Positions 51,191 through 58,967 of a stretch of 64,000 bases of DNA are shown piece after piece. Below the pieces are notes generated by a model. It was not told the DNA's origin, made no database searches, and saw only the letters and a program-made list of their open reading frames with translations. The DNA is from Nitrospira sp. (GTDB lineage: Bacteria > Nitrospirota > Nitrospiria > Nitrospirales > Nitrospiraceae): the NCBI GenBank assembly GCA_024998625.1, contig JACOEL010000010.1:97994-161993 (forward strand), given 5' to 3'. Made by a program: the position numbers and the translations under genes. Numbering within the stretch: position 1 is the first letter of the stretch; every line of letters begins with the position of its first letter.

Positions 51191-52405
51191 TTATACCGGC
51201 GCGCGCCCGTAGCTCAATTGGATAGAGCATCGGACTTCGGATCCGAGGGTTGGGGGTTCAAGTCCCTCCGGGCGCACCATATAATCAATAGGTTGCATCG
51301 TTTCTCGCTCTTCCCCCTCCGGTTTGGTCACGGTTTTGGTCACGGTTCCAGCCAGACTCCCTCGATTCACTGCGTCCCGAAGATGTCCTGGAGCAAGGTG
51401 GGCATACCGGAGGGTCGTTTCAATATCGCGGTGTCCGAGAATCTCCTTCACCGACACGAGATCGACCCCTGCCATGACACGGCGGCTGGCTGCGGTATGC
51501 CGGAGTGAGTGCCAGCACGCCCCGGTGATCCCCGCTCGGCGCAAGCCAGGCTCAAACGCACGCCGGAGGAAGGCCCTGCTGTCCATAGGGTGAGTCACGT
51601 CCTTTAAACCTGGGAACACCCAAGCCGACCGAAGAAACGAGTCAAATGACCTCAGAATGGTCTTGGCTCCTTCGCTCAAAGGCACATGCCGGGTTTTGCC
51701 TCCCTTCGGCATAGGCAGGGTCAGGACCTCGTTCTCCAGATCGACCTGGTTCCAGCGGAGCGAGAACTGTTCTCCTCGCCTCAACCCAGTCTCAACGGCA
51801 AAGGCCACCAATTTCCAATCGTCCGGGCTCATCACGCCCCTCAACCGGTCCAGTTCTTCACTCGTCAGGAAGCGCGTCCGGTTTGCTTCCGGGAAGAACT
51901 TGAGACTGGACACCGGGTTCTTGGTCAACTTGTCATCTTTGACGGCTAACATGAGCACATGCCGAAGGAAGGCAAAATGTCGGTTAATCGTGGCATCCGC
52001 CCACAGTCGTTGCGGTTCCTTCGTATTCATCTTCATCTTGGCGCGCATTTTGGCTTGAATCCGCCGAAGATCATCAACCGTAATCTGGGTGACTAGGCGA
52101 CTCCCAATAAGAAGGGACCAGCGCCGTCCATAGAGTACTTCGCCAGCCTTGTTGCGGTTGACAGACCCTTCGAGGTAGCGGTTGATCCAGGCTCGAAGCG
52201 TGATGTCCTTCCGGGGTGCAAACTTTTCCGGGAAAAAGGTTCCTTCTCGAATGTCGGCCTTCAGTCGGCCATACAAGGCTTTGGCCTGAGATTTCGTGTC
52301 ACAACGAAACCAGCGCTGCCGTCCATGTTCGTAGAGGCGGACCCACCACCCTTCGCGGCCCTTCCGCTGGGTGATTCCTCTATCCTTTCCCGCTTTTCTT
52401 GCCAC
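51191..52405 (-). CDS. int: Tyrosine recombinase (island integrase)
   Basis: 404 residues. The arm-binding N-domain and core-binding SAM-like domain (ITLRAWINRYLEG, ATINRHFAFLRHVLMLAV) precede the catalytic domain: Arg in VETGLRRGEQFSLRW, Lys in PMPKGGKTRHVPL, HSLRHTAAS (HxxR), ILGHRDIETTLRYAHL (His and nucleophile Tyr). The last residues run through the 45-bp att core and the tRNA-Arg gene in antisense, stopping only in host DNA at 51191, so the tail differs between integrated and excised forms. It overlaps the upstream zinc-finger gene by 26 bases. Confidence 0.95.
   Translation of the reverse strand: MARKAGKDRGITQRKGREGWWVRLYEHGRQRWFRCDTKSQAKALYGRLKADIREGTFFPEKFAPRKDITLRAWINRYLEGSVNRNKAGEVLYGRRWSLLIGSRLVTQITVDDLRRIQAKMRAKMKMNTKEPQRLWADATINRHFAFLRHVLMLAVKDDKLTKNPVSSLKFFPEANRTRFLTSEELDRLRGVMSPDDWKLVAFAVETGLRRGEQFSLRWNQVDLENEVLTLPMPKGGKTRHVPLSEGAKTILRSFDSFLRSAWVFPGLKDVTHPMDSRAFLRRAFEPGLRRAGITGACWHSLRHTAASRRVMAGVDLVSVKEILGHRDIETTLRYAHLAPGHLRDAVNRGSLAGTVTKTVTKPEGEERETMQPIDYMVRPEGLEPPTLGSEVRCSIQLSYGRAPV
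51203..51279 (+). tRNA. tRNA-Arg (TCG anticodon), island integration site
   Basis: A complete cloverleaf: acceptor GCGCCCG/CGGGCGC, D arm GCTC...GAGC, anticodon stem-loop TCGGA-CTTCGGA-TCCGA (anticodon TCG, reading CGA), T arm GGGGGTTCAAGTCCCTC and encoded CCA. The half from the anticodon loop to the CCA end (51235-51279) is identical to the right end of the island, so insertion regenerated a functional gene. Confidence 0.97.
51235..51279 (+). repeat. attL: 45-bp direct repeat, left copy
   Basis: Identical base for base to 59719-59763. It begins in the anticodon loop (CTTCGGATCC) and ends with the tRNA CCA. Flanking bases differ on both sides (A/C before, T/C after), fixing the length at 45. 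Confidence 0.95.
51325..51348 (+). repeat. Putative integrase arm-site repeat, left end
   Basis: Two tandem copies of TGGTCACGGTT inside the integrase 3' end (encoding its TVTKTVTK tail), 45 bases inside attL. The identical 24-base stretch recurs near attR at 59553-59576. Matching tandem repeats just inside both ends of a tyrosine-recombinase element are characteristic of arm-type binding sites. Confidence 0.65.
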
Positions 52406-53045
52406 GGTGGCTCTCCTTTCGCTCCCCGGTCTTCTGGGCCTCGCGCCACTTTCTCGCCGCGACTCGGTTCTGGCAGCGGGGGTGGCAGTATACCTGGTCC
52501 CGCCGGATCGCTAAATAGATCTTGGCGCATTCCGGGCAGCGTCGAATGTAGTCTCCCGACTGGGCCAAGAGGTGCACAAAGCGGTACTCAAACTCCTTCG
52601 CCTTGCGTTTCGCGCTCACGAAGATTGTCCCGGTTTCGTCGGAGAAGCTGCCTGGCGATACCACGACCAGCGTCATCTGCGGAAAGGTGAAGGCCGTGTA
52701 TCCTTCGTGCCAGTAGAGTTCTAACTGCTCCAGGACGGTGGCTTGAATGTCCTGGGCTTCTTTGCGACTGGGTATTGTCTGATAGTTCTTCGCATTCGGC
52801 ACCCCTTCCACGCTCCAGCCACTTTCGGGGGCCACCATCCCGCCGTATCGGTCTCCCGTCTCGTCGACAAAGGCCGCGACTTCAAACGCTACCAGCGTCC
52901 ATTCCGTGGGCGTCAAAGCCTCCAGATCGATCTGTAAAAACCGGAGCACCCAGCCGACTGCGCCATCCGGCATCGTGCGGATGCGTTCGGTGGCTTTCTG
53001 GTACTCCTGTTGGAACTCCTGCTCGGCTTTCCCCTGTGCGCTCAT
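52380..53045 (-). CDS. Zinc-finger protein with CGNR-like C-terminus
   Basis: 221 residues from the ATG at 53045, preceded by AAGGAACGGAAGG (a GTG 30 codons upstream is less likely). The last 55 residues read RRCPECAKIYLAIRRDQVYC followed by HPRCQNRVAARKWRE, the four-cysteine arrangement of CGNR-type zinc fingers, with a strongly basic tail. The N-terminal 150 residues are mixed alpha/beta without a recognised family. CGNR proteins are thought to bind DNA. It overlaps the integrase start and is probably co-transcribed with it, so it may regulate excision or element expression. Confidence 0.75.
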   Translation of the reverse strand: MSAQGKAEQEFQQEYQKATERIRTMPDGAVGWVLRFLQIDLEALTPTEWTLVAFEVAAFVDETGDRYGGMVAPESGWSVEGVPNAKNYQTIPSRKEAQDIQATVLEQLELYWHEGYTAFTFPQMTLVVVSPGSFSDETGTIFVSAKRKAKEFEYRFVHLLAQSGDYIRRCPECAKIYLAIRRDQVYCHPRCQNRVAARKWREAQKTGERKESHRGKKSGKG

Positions 53046-53177
53046 GCCTTCCGTTCCTTTCTCATGCCAAACCCTCTCCGTCTTCCTGATCCCAACACCA
53101 CTGAAAAAAGTGTCCTGCTGAAGGGCCGTCTCCACCTGAATTTGTTTGGCAAGTGTACCTCCGCCTTGCTAATGGCT

Positions 53178-53183
53178 GTCAAG
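53178..53183 (-). promoter_or_regulatory. Possible -35 box for the int operon in the divergent control region
   Basis: The minus strand reads TTGACA here, followed 19 bases later by TACACT. It lies in the 203-bp spacer between the divergent zinc-finger/int and HTH/rep operons, which also has GCTAAT...ATTAGC inverted arms. The long spacer makes the call tentative. Confidence 0.3.
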
Positions 53184-53248
53184 AGCAATCACGTCTAAAA
53201 ATAATTAGCCGTGACCTCTTCACAACCATTCTTCCAAGGAGGTGTCCG

Positions 53249-53458
53249 ATGGTCCCGAGTACAAAATTGATCACCATTCGAGATGCGGCCAACCGGTTAG
53301 GGCTCAAGGAAAGCACGATCAGGAAATACATCCTGAAACGGCAGATTGCCTATGTGAAGCCGTCGGTGCGCGCCGTGCGGATTCCCATCGAGGAACTGGA
53401 GAGGATTCTGGCTGCTGGGCTTCGTCCAGCTATCTCCCAGGCGGAAGGTGCGCGATGA
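53249..53458 (+). CDS. Excisionase-like helix-turn-helix protein
   Basis: 69 residues from the ATG at 53249, with a textbook AAGGAGG 6 bases before it. The sequence TIRDAANRLGLKESTIRKYI then RQIAYVKPSVRAVRIPIEEL is the winged HTH_17/MerR-like fold shared by excisionases and small phage regulators. It is divergent from int and overlaps the rep-like gene by four bases (ATGA). It could be the recombination directionality factor, a repressor, or both. Confidence 0.85.
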   Translation: MVPSTKLITIRDAANRLGLKESTIRKYILKRQIAYVKPSVRAVRIPIEELERILAAGLRPAISQAEGAR

Positions 53459-54168
53459 GCCGCTGGAAGGAGTTCCGGCGGGAGCCCGTCGCCGGGGAAT
53501 GGACCAGGAAGCAGAAACGGGGCTATCACCGAGTCCGGTCGCTCCTCTGGTTCTGGGAGTGCCACCAGTTCCAAGTCCTCTGGGTCACGCTCTCGACGGC
53601 GGAGGGCGGGGATGCGGAGAAACTGACCTATCACCACAAGCAGCTGCGTCAACGGATCGAACGCCAGCTGGGGTTTCAGGGTTTGGAGTATTACCAGGTT
53701 CGAACGGAAGAAGGGCATGGCGTGCTGCATATCTTCTGGGCCTGGCGGGTGCCGGACGGAGAACGTTCGAGGCGTTTCTGGATCTCCCAGGAATGGCTCT
53801 CGGCGCAGTGGCAGGCCCTCCACGGGGCTCCGGTGGTCTGGATCAAGGCCTATCAGCCTAGTCATCGTTCAAGGAACCGTCTGAGCCGCTACGTCATCAG
53901 TCAGTATGTCCAGGATCAATGCGGCTACGTGAATATGTGTTGGTCCTGGAAACGATCGCTTGGCTTTCCCATCAGTCGGCTCTGGGAAGAAATGCGGCAT
54001 CAATGGTCCACCAGGAACGCTTATCGCCGGATCAGAGGTGAAATCGAAATCCCGCGTATCGTCTTTATCAAGACCTGGGAGGATCTGCTCTCGGGCCATC
54101 CGATTTGGTTCAGCGGCACGATTCTGCAACTCGTGTTGGGGAAGGGGCTGGTCTATCAGGAGGTGTGA
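53455..54168 (+). CDS. Probable HUH-type rolling-circle replication initiator
   Basis: 237 residues. Three elements in the right order suggest a Rep endonuclease: VLWVTLST (motif 1-like), EEGHGVLHIFWAW (two His flanking hydrophobics, a relaxed HUH motif) around residue 90, and RLSRYVISQYVQDQ with two Tyr five residues apart, followed by SWKRSLGFP, which resembles the R.WS.SRGF segment after the nicking Tyr in phage and plasmid Reps. The His pair is spaced HxxxH rather than HxH, so the call is inference. It overlaps the HTH gene and precedes a Cys-rich gene by 2 bases, forming a three-gene operon. Confidence 0.62.
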   Translation: MSRWKEFRREPVAGEWTRKQKRGYHRVRSLLWFWECHQFQVLWVTLSTAEGGDAEKLTYHHKQLRQRIERQLGFQGLEYYQVRTEEGHGVLHIFWAWRVPDGERSRRFWISQEWLSAQWQALHGAPVVWIKAYQPSHRSRNRLSRYVISQYVQDQCGYVNMCWSWKRSLGFPISRLWEEMRHQWSTRNAYRRIRGEIEIPRIVFIKTWEDLLSGHPIWFSGTILQLVLGKGLVYQEV

Positions 54169-54170
54169 AG

Positions 54171-54413
54171 ATGATCTGGCACCGATGTAGTCTCAAATTG
54201 CCAAGCCTGTTCGGTCCAGCCTGTTGCGGACGGGAAGCGACCACCTATGATCGTGCGCGCAAAGCCTGGCTCTGTCCGGAGCATACGAAGGAACGGCTCT
54301 GTGAGTTCTGCCAAGTCGAACGGGCGTGGGTACGGTTGTGTTATGCGCAGCACGACGTGACGTGTGAAATCTGGCTCTGTGTGGACTGTGCGGGGCTCTC
54401 TGCGCGACGGTGA
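54171..54413 (+). CDS. Small Cys-rich, probably zinc-binding protein
   Basis: 80 residues from ATG 54171, with CAGGAGGTG upstream. Nine cysteines are arranged as PACCGREAT, WLCPEH, LCEFCQVE, RLCYAQH and IWLCVDCAG, suggesting two zinc sites. It directly follows the Rep-like gene. Small zinc proteins beside replication genes are common in rolling-circle elements. No family was recognised. Confidence 0.72.
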   Translation: MIWHRCSLKLPSLFGPACCGREATTYDRARKAWLCPEHTKERLCEFCQVERAWVRLCYAQHDVTCEIWLCVDCAGLSARR

Positions 54414-54777
54414 ACCAATCAAATCAAGTTGTCCCTGTCACCCGTCCACTATCCGTCACGGGTGAGAGGGAACGATGATCCATCCTTGTCCAAGGCGGCG
54501 ATGCGTCAGCTTGGCCGCCATTCTGTTGGATCGTTGGATCCAAAGACAGAGAAGAGGAATACTGAAGCCATGGGGAGAGTAGGAACGCAAAGACTCCGCC
54601 CAACGAGGCCGCCCGGCCGTTCCGGACCACTGGACCGGACGGCCGGGGGGATCGGGGGCGCAGCCCCCGCTTCACTTGATCTATATGGTCAAAGTAGGAT
54701 GCCAGGGGCAATGTCTCAACATTGTTTTGCTAATTAAATCACGCTATGCTCGCATAAAAAAATGGTTAGGGAACAAT
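54414..54777. other. Gene-free, hairpin-rich spacer (possible replication origin or terminator)
   Basis: No supportable gene. It contains three secondary-structure elements: an 8-bp inverted repeat at 54438-54465 (TCACCCGT/ACGGGTGA), a very GC-rich 13-14 bp stem with one bulge at 54612-54647 (CCCGGCCGTTCCGG/CCGGACGGCCGGG) and a short GGGGG/CCCCC stem at about 54654-54668. The first may terminate the rep operon. The cluster separates the GC-rich element backbone from the AT-rich cargo and lies just past a Rep-like gene, so an origin is possible. Confidence 0.5.
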
Positions 54778-55578
54778 ATGCAAACTGAATTATTGAAGGA
54801 TTTGATTGAGAGCGTAAAAACCGCTCACAGATTTCCTCCTGCGAATTTCTTTGAAGCCTACCTTGAGAGTCCTGGTCGGCAGCGAAACATAACTCGTAGT
54901 GATGTGCCCCACATTACAGGGTCATTTTGTCTTTCTTGCATAACTGAAATTTTGGAGTCGTTTTCGGATCTTGTTATTCAAAATCTTAAAAATATCGGCT
55001 TGCAGGATGATGTTGCGATTTGTGACGTCCTTATGAAAGCGGAGCAGGAACTCTTCACCGAAGCACGGGCTCTCCTGAAGCGTGAATTTCCAAACGATGA
55101 TTGGCTACTCCCAGCGCTATCTTCATTAGATGCAGGTCAGAAGGATGTCGTTGACAGACTGATGCGAAAAATCAAATTGCGAAAATTGAATATGGGCTTC
55201 AATAGCTCGGCAACCTCGGTTCGGGTTACCGAAAGCCAAAATGTTAACGTTGTCATAGGTTCACTTGAAACCACAGTACACCAGATGATCTCCAAAGGGG
55301 GCACTGATGAGGAGATCGCCCGACTGCTCCAAGATTTTATCCAAATAGTAGAAAAGCTTGAGTCTCGTTATAAAGATGAACAGATGGCCCTTCTAGGACT
55401 CACCAAAGGTATCGTGAAAGAGATTGAATCGTCGCCTAAGGAAAGGAATCTATATACTCTCGGGGCAGTCTTTGAACAAATACGTAATATTGGCGCGACG
55501 ATTGGTGGTGCTGGGGAACTAACCCATTTTCTGACAGTGAAATTGCCCGAACTGCTACGACTCATAGGCCTTGGGTAG
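54778..55578 (+). CDS. Unknown cargo protein
   Basis: 266 residues from the ATG at 54778, with TAGGGAAC upstream; the frame is open further but without a ribosome site. Codon use is clearly more AT-rich than in neighbours. The N-terminal half is helical (LLKDLIESVKTAHRFPPANF, CLSCITEILESFSDLVIQNL). A short strand-rich stretch (SVRVTESQNVNVVIGSLET) leads to a helical region ending in a fairly hydrophobic segment (LTHFLTVKLPELLRLIGLG). No catalytic motif, signal or family was recognised. It is first in an island cargo block with HU-like, membrane and HNH genes. Confidence 0.75.
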   Translation: MQTELLKDLIESVKTAHRFPPANFFEAYLESPGRQRNITRSDVPHITGSFCLSCITEILESFSDLVIQNLKNIGLQDDVAICDVLMKAEQELFTEARALLKREFPNDDWLLPALSSLDAGQKDVVDRLMRKIKLRKLNMGFNSSATSVRVTESQNVNVVIGSLETTVHQMISKGGTDEEIARLLQDFIQIVEKLESRYKDEQMALLGLTKGIVKEIESSPKERNLYTLGAVFEQIRNIGATIGGAGELTHFLTVKLPELLRLIGLG

Positions 55579-55708
55579 TTGTAAAGTTGGACAGTTTTAC
55601 AAAATTTCAGGTTAGCAACACTGGCACGCTACCTTCCATCCTAGTAGCAATCATAAGGGTTGGAGCCGGCGAACAATTTGCGATCTCCCCATATAAGAGG
55701 AAATGCAT

Positions 55709-56023
55709 ATGGCAAAGGCAATGACTAGGTCTGAAATAGTGAACCACCTGTCCCAAAAAACAGGACTCACTAAGAAAGTGACTAGTCAATTCCTGAATGA
55801 TCTAGCGTCATTAGCATATCGAGAGGTTAAGAATTCTTTTGAAATTCCAGGCATTGGGAAATTGGTGCTTTCTAGCAGAAAGGCTCGCATTGGTCGAAGC
55901 GCTAGCACGGGCAAGTTTGTTGGAGTCGCTACACAGAAAGTTGTTAAATTCCGTGCGAGCAAAAAAATTAAAGAAAAGTTGTCTGAAGGGACAGGTAGTG
56001 GCGGACCGAGAATAGTTAGATGA
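55709..56023 (+). CDS. HU/IHF-like DNA-binding protein of the island
   Basis: 104 residues from the second in-frame ATG (55709), which is better spaced from AAGAGG than 55703. The fold is HU-like: MTRSEIVNHLSQKTGLTKKV, FLNDLASLAYREVKN, IPGIGKLVLSSRKARIGRSA and FRASKKIKEKL. The arm lacks the RNPxTG tip of the two chromosomal copies (RSASTG instead) and the tail is longer. Codon use is AT-rich. The stop overlaps the next gene (ATGA), so both are probably translated together and may function as a pair. Confidence 0.85.
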   Translation: MAKAMTRSEIVNHLSQKTGLTKKVTSQFLNDLASLAYREVKNSFEIPGIGKLVLSSRKARIGRSASTGKFVGVATQKVVKFRASKKIKEKLSEGTGSGGPRIVR

Positions 56024-56412
56024 AGGTTAAAGACACTCTAGAAAACTATTATTACTTCTCGGGAAAAACCAGTGACCTAGTCAGGCAACTGGGATTCGGC
56101 GGGATTGCGCTAATTTGGGTGTTCAGGTATGAGGCAAACGGCACGCAAACATTACCTCCCGAACTTGTATGGGTAGGCGCTCTCGTTGTGCTAGGGCTGG
56201 TTCTGGATTTGTTTCACTATATTTCTGGCACCGTGGTCTGGGGAATCTACCACAGGGTCAAAGAAAAGGCCGACCCTAGTGAAACAAGTAACTTTCGTGC
56301 ACCACGGGCAATCAACTGGCCCGCACTTTTCTGCTTCTGGCTCAAAACCCTCGCTATAGGGACCGCTTATATTAAGCTTCTAAAATTTTTGTGGAGTCGA
56401 TTGGTAGTTTGA
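56020..56412 (+). CDS. Small membrane protein of the island cargo
   Basis: 130 residues with three hydrophobic segments: FGGIALIWVFRY, LVWVGALVVLGLVLDLF and WPALFCFWLKTLAIGTAYIKLL. The loops are short and a charged stretch (HRVKEKADPSETSNF) lies between segments 2 and 3. Its ATG overlaps the stop of the HU-like gene. No family was recognised. Membrane effectors are common in abortive-infection defence systems, which motivates, but does not prove, such a role. Confidence 0.75.
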   Translation: MKVKDTLENYYYFSGKTSDLVRQLGFGGIALIWVFRYEANGTQTLPPELVWVGALVVLGLVLDLFHYISGTVVWGIYHRVKEKADPSETSNFRAPRAINWPALFCFWLKTLAIGTAYIKLLKFLWSRLVV

Positions 56413-56487
56413 TTCAAATTTTGATGTTATCAGACGGTTTGTTTTTATTAGGCTGCCTAATTTGTTCGTAATACACCCTTTTTCAGC

Positions 56488-57393
56488 ATGATCGAAGTAA
56501 CCGGACGAATCACAGGCGACACTGTCAGTTGGTTCCATAGGGATCCCTCTCGCTCAAATCAACACTGCCTTTACTGCGGGGTTCTAGTAGGGACAGGATC
56601 TACGGTTCCCTCAGATAGGGAGCATTTGATTGGACGCAATTTCGTGCCACCCGAGACTATAGGGAGCAACGAGTTCAATTTTTTATTCCGCTCATGCGTT
56701 AACTGTAATAGGCAGAAAAGTGATGCGGAAAGGCATATCTCAAGCGTCACACTCGTGAATAGCCCAGCTCGATTTATGGACCAACGTGTCGATAATATCG
56801 CAAAACGGAAGGCCGTGGCGGACTTCCATCCAGACAAGAAAGGGATTCCGATCGGTAAGGCCACGGAGCATGAGACTTTACAGTTTAACCATGGCTTTGG
56901 GTCGTTCAAGTTTGAGCTAACCTCAGGTCCACAGGCAAATGGTGACCTTGTAAAACTTTTGGCTCTGAAACAGGTCCAGGCTTTATTCTCACTGGTAACG
57001 ACCGAGAACTATGCTGTACCAACAAACCTTCGGTTGCTTCCCATTAGACACTTCCGGTATTTCGGCTACTTCACCTCTGAAGACTGGGGTAATTCTCACT
57101 TGCGTGAGATCACGCAGCGTGTTCGCCACTGGCCCTGTCCTGCTAATATCGTGGCAGCCCAGGGTTATTTCAAAGCAGTACTGAAAAGCTGTGGGGAATT
57201 GGGTTGGTTTTGGGCTTTGGAGTGGAATAAATACTTGCGAGTTTTTGGCGCAATTGGGCGGGAGGAAATCTTTCAAACACTTCCAGATCTAGACTGGAAA
57301 CCACTCCCAGATGGTTCAGGCCGATACAGGAGCGAGTCTCCATTGACAAGCAACGATACATTATTTACGGAGACGGTCACACCTCACCTGTAA
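56488..57393 (+). CDS. HNH-type nuclease-like protein of the island cargo
   Basis: 301 residues. The N-terminal 100 residues have the zinc-framed HNH arrangement: HCLYCG (CxxC), DREHLIGRNFVPP (the histidine motif), NEFNFLF and SCVNCNRQKSDAERHI (CxxCN..K...H). This predicts a beta-beta-alpha-metal nuclease core. The remaining 200 residues are of unknown fold and relatively aromatic (RHFRYFGYF, GWFWALEWNKYL) and could be the recognition domain. Codon use is AT-rich. It is 75 bases after the membrane-protein gene in the same direction. Confidence 0.75.
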   Translation: MIEVTGRITGDTVSWFHRDPSRSNQHCLYCGVLVGTGSTVPSDREHLIGRNFVPPETIGSNEFNFLFRSCVNCNRQKSDAERHISSVTLVNSPARFMDQRVDNIAKRKAVADFHPDKKGIPIGKATEHETLQFNHGFGSFKFELTSGPQANGDLVKLLALKQVQALFSLVTTENYAVPTNLRLLPIRHFRYFGYFTSEDWGNSHLREITQRVRHWPCPANIVAAQGYFKAVLKSCGELGWFWALEWNKYLRVFGAIGREEIFQTLPDLDWKPLPDGSGRYRSESPLTSNDTLFTETVTPHL

Positions 57394-57856
57394 ATCGTGA
57401 GTTGCGTCAGTGCCGAGATTCCCTAACCTCGACTCGATAGCGATTCAATTTGTCCGGAGACGCGACAATACCATAGCAAACATAGAAGCACTCAGTCGCG
57501 AATAGGGATGTACGCTCGGCAGTCCACCTAGCGACCGATCATATGCGTTGCAATGCAAATTCAAGCGTCCGACTCGGATAAAGTGGGTGGAGCGATTTGG
57601 ACGCCATATATACTCCTTGTTACGCGGAACCTCCTTCCGCCACTATAAGTTTCTCTCATCCTTCACAACATTTAGGTAGCGATGAAATTTAAACCGTCCC
57701 CTACCTCTGCGGGATTTCGTAAGCGCCATTCCACATTTATCTTTGAATACAGACCTTCACTCTTGCCGTCAGACCGTCTATAGCCTCAATTCTCAGCTGG
57801 GTAATTTGTTTAAAGGTCCGAGTGCAGCAGGGGGATGTTTTTTTAAGGAGGAAGAA
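57394..57856. other. Gene-free spacer with one copy of a diverged repeat (R1a)
   Basis: No gene was supported in these 463 bases. Positions 57558-57594 (AATTCAAGCGTCCGACTCGG...) are about three quarters identical by eye to 58668-58705, the flank of the decayed right end described below. The last 15 bases contain AAGGAGG, the ribosome site of the lipoprotein gene. Confidence 0.5.
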
Positions 57857-58546
57857 ATGTCCTTTGGCTTTAATAGAGCAACGGGATTGCTACTTCTTGC
57901 TATCAGTGCAGGATGTGCGCCAAAACCAATTGCGATGGATCACGTTGAAAGGGCCTCACTGAGCAGCGGTCAGGAACTCCGCATCCTGTATTACGAACCT
58001 CCAGATTTTAAGGTTCCCCCCGGCACAATGCCGTTGATAATGTTCGGTGCCGTGGGCGGCGCCATCGCAGCGGCTAATATGGAGCAGTCCCAAGGTCAGC
58101 AGACCGTGAAAGAATATGATGTGCAAGATCCCATTATTCAGGTGAGACGCAAATTTGTTCCAAGAGTCGGTTCGCTCTTAAATGTAGATATGTTTGGAGA
58201 GACAACCCCTCGTCAAGATGACGATTTAGACTCACTAAAAAAAGAGTTTGGCGAAGGCTACATACTAGATCTTGGGACCAGCAAGTGGGGGATTTTCAGG
58301 AAGCCTTTTGAGACTTTTCACTACGTCGCCTATCGAGGCCGTGCCAGAATAATTCGGGTTTCGGAAGCTAAAATTATCTGGCAAGGAGTATGTGACTTAG
58401 AAGAAAAAGATAACGAGCACACGCCTCACATTACCGAGTTTGAAGCGAACAATGGCGCCTTACTGAAAGACAATCTGGCTAAACTGGCTGCCTCCTGCTC
58501 GGATGAATTGTTGAAACAATTAGCTGGCAATGAAATGACAAGGTGA
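57857..58546 (+). CDS. Lipoprotein of unknown function in the island
   Basis: 229 residues from the ATG at 57857, chosen for the AAGGAGG immediately upstream; an earlier in-frame ATG has no ribosome site. The signal ends SAGC with the lipidated Cys at residue 20. A Gly/Ala-rich hydrophobic stretch (LIMFGAVGGAIAAANM) follows, then mixed alpha/beta sequence with FVPRVGSLLNVDMFG, YILDLGTSKWGIF and AKIIWQGVCDLEE. The last motif resembles outer-membrane lipoproteins that report on envelope processes, but no family was recognised. A diverged repeat flanks it on both sides. Confidence 0.75.
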   Translation: MSFGFNRATGLLLLAISAGCAPKPIAMDHVERASLSSGQELRILYYEPPDFKVPPGTMPLIMFGAVGGAIAAANMEQSQGQQTVKEYDVQDPIIQVRRKFVPRVGSLLNVDMFGETTPRQDDDLDSLKKEFGEGYILDLGTSKWGIFRKPFETFHYVAYRGRARIIRVSEAKIIWQGVCDLEEKDNEHTPHITEFEANNGALLKDNLAKLAASCSDELLKQLAGNEMTR

Positions 58547-58967
58547 GATTGATCGTAATCATACTACCGACTGTCTTGCGATCCCTGTTGTGTGATCCAT
58601 ATGGATCTTGCCAGCACACAGGTATTTGGAGTCTGTGGTTTAACAGGAAACGTTTCTAGACATATGGAATTCAAGCGTGCGACTGGAATAAGGGCCGTGG
58701 AGGCGTATCGTGTCTCGTTTTCGAGGAAAATCTGGTCCCGGGTTTGGGGTACGAATGCGGGTATGCCCCCATCACCACTGATCCTTATCGGTTGAAGGTG
58801 AACCCTTTTTTCTATAAGGAGAAAATATCCATCTGCCTTCTCTGATCGCTGTCAGTCTCTAGGGTACTTTTTACGTCGTCTCGGCCAACGGTCTCGTTTC
58901 TTGGGGGAAGGTGCGATTGTTCTGACAGATGATTGACTTGTGCGACAAATGGCGTACAATGTGAAAC
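58547..58967. other. Gene-free spacer containing a decayed copy of the island right end
   Basis: No gene was supported. 58668-58705 is repeat R1b. 58703-58875 is R2a, a diverged copy of the 194 bases just inside attR (59524-59717). From 58760 to 58875 the two copies align without gaps over 116 bases, roughly three quarters identical by eye, sharing for example CTATAA.GAGAA.ATATCCATCTG. Its version of the arm sites is degraded (TGGTCCCGGGTTTGGGGTACGA). No att core follows it. Confidence 0.65.
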
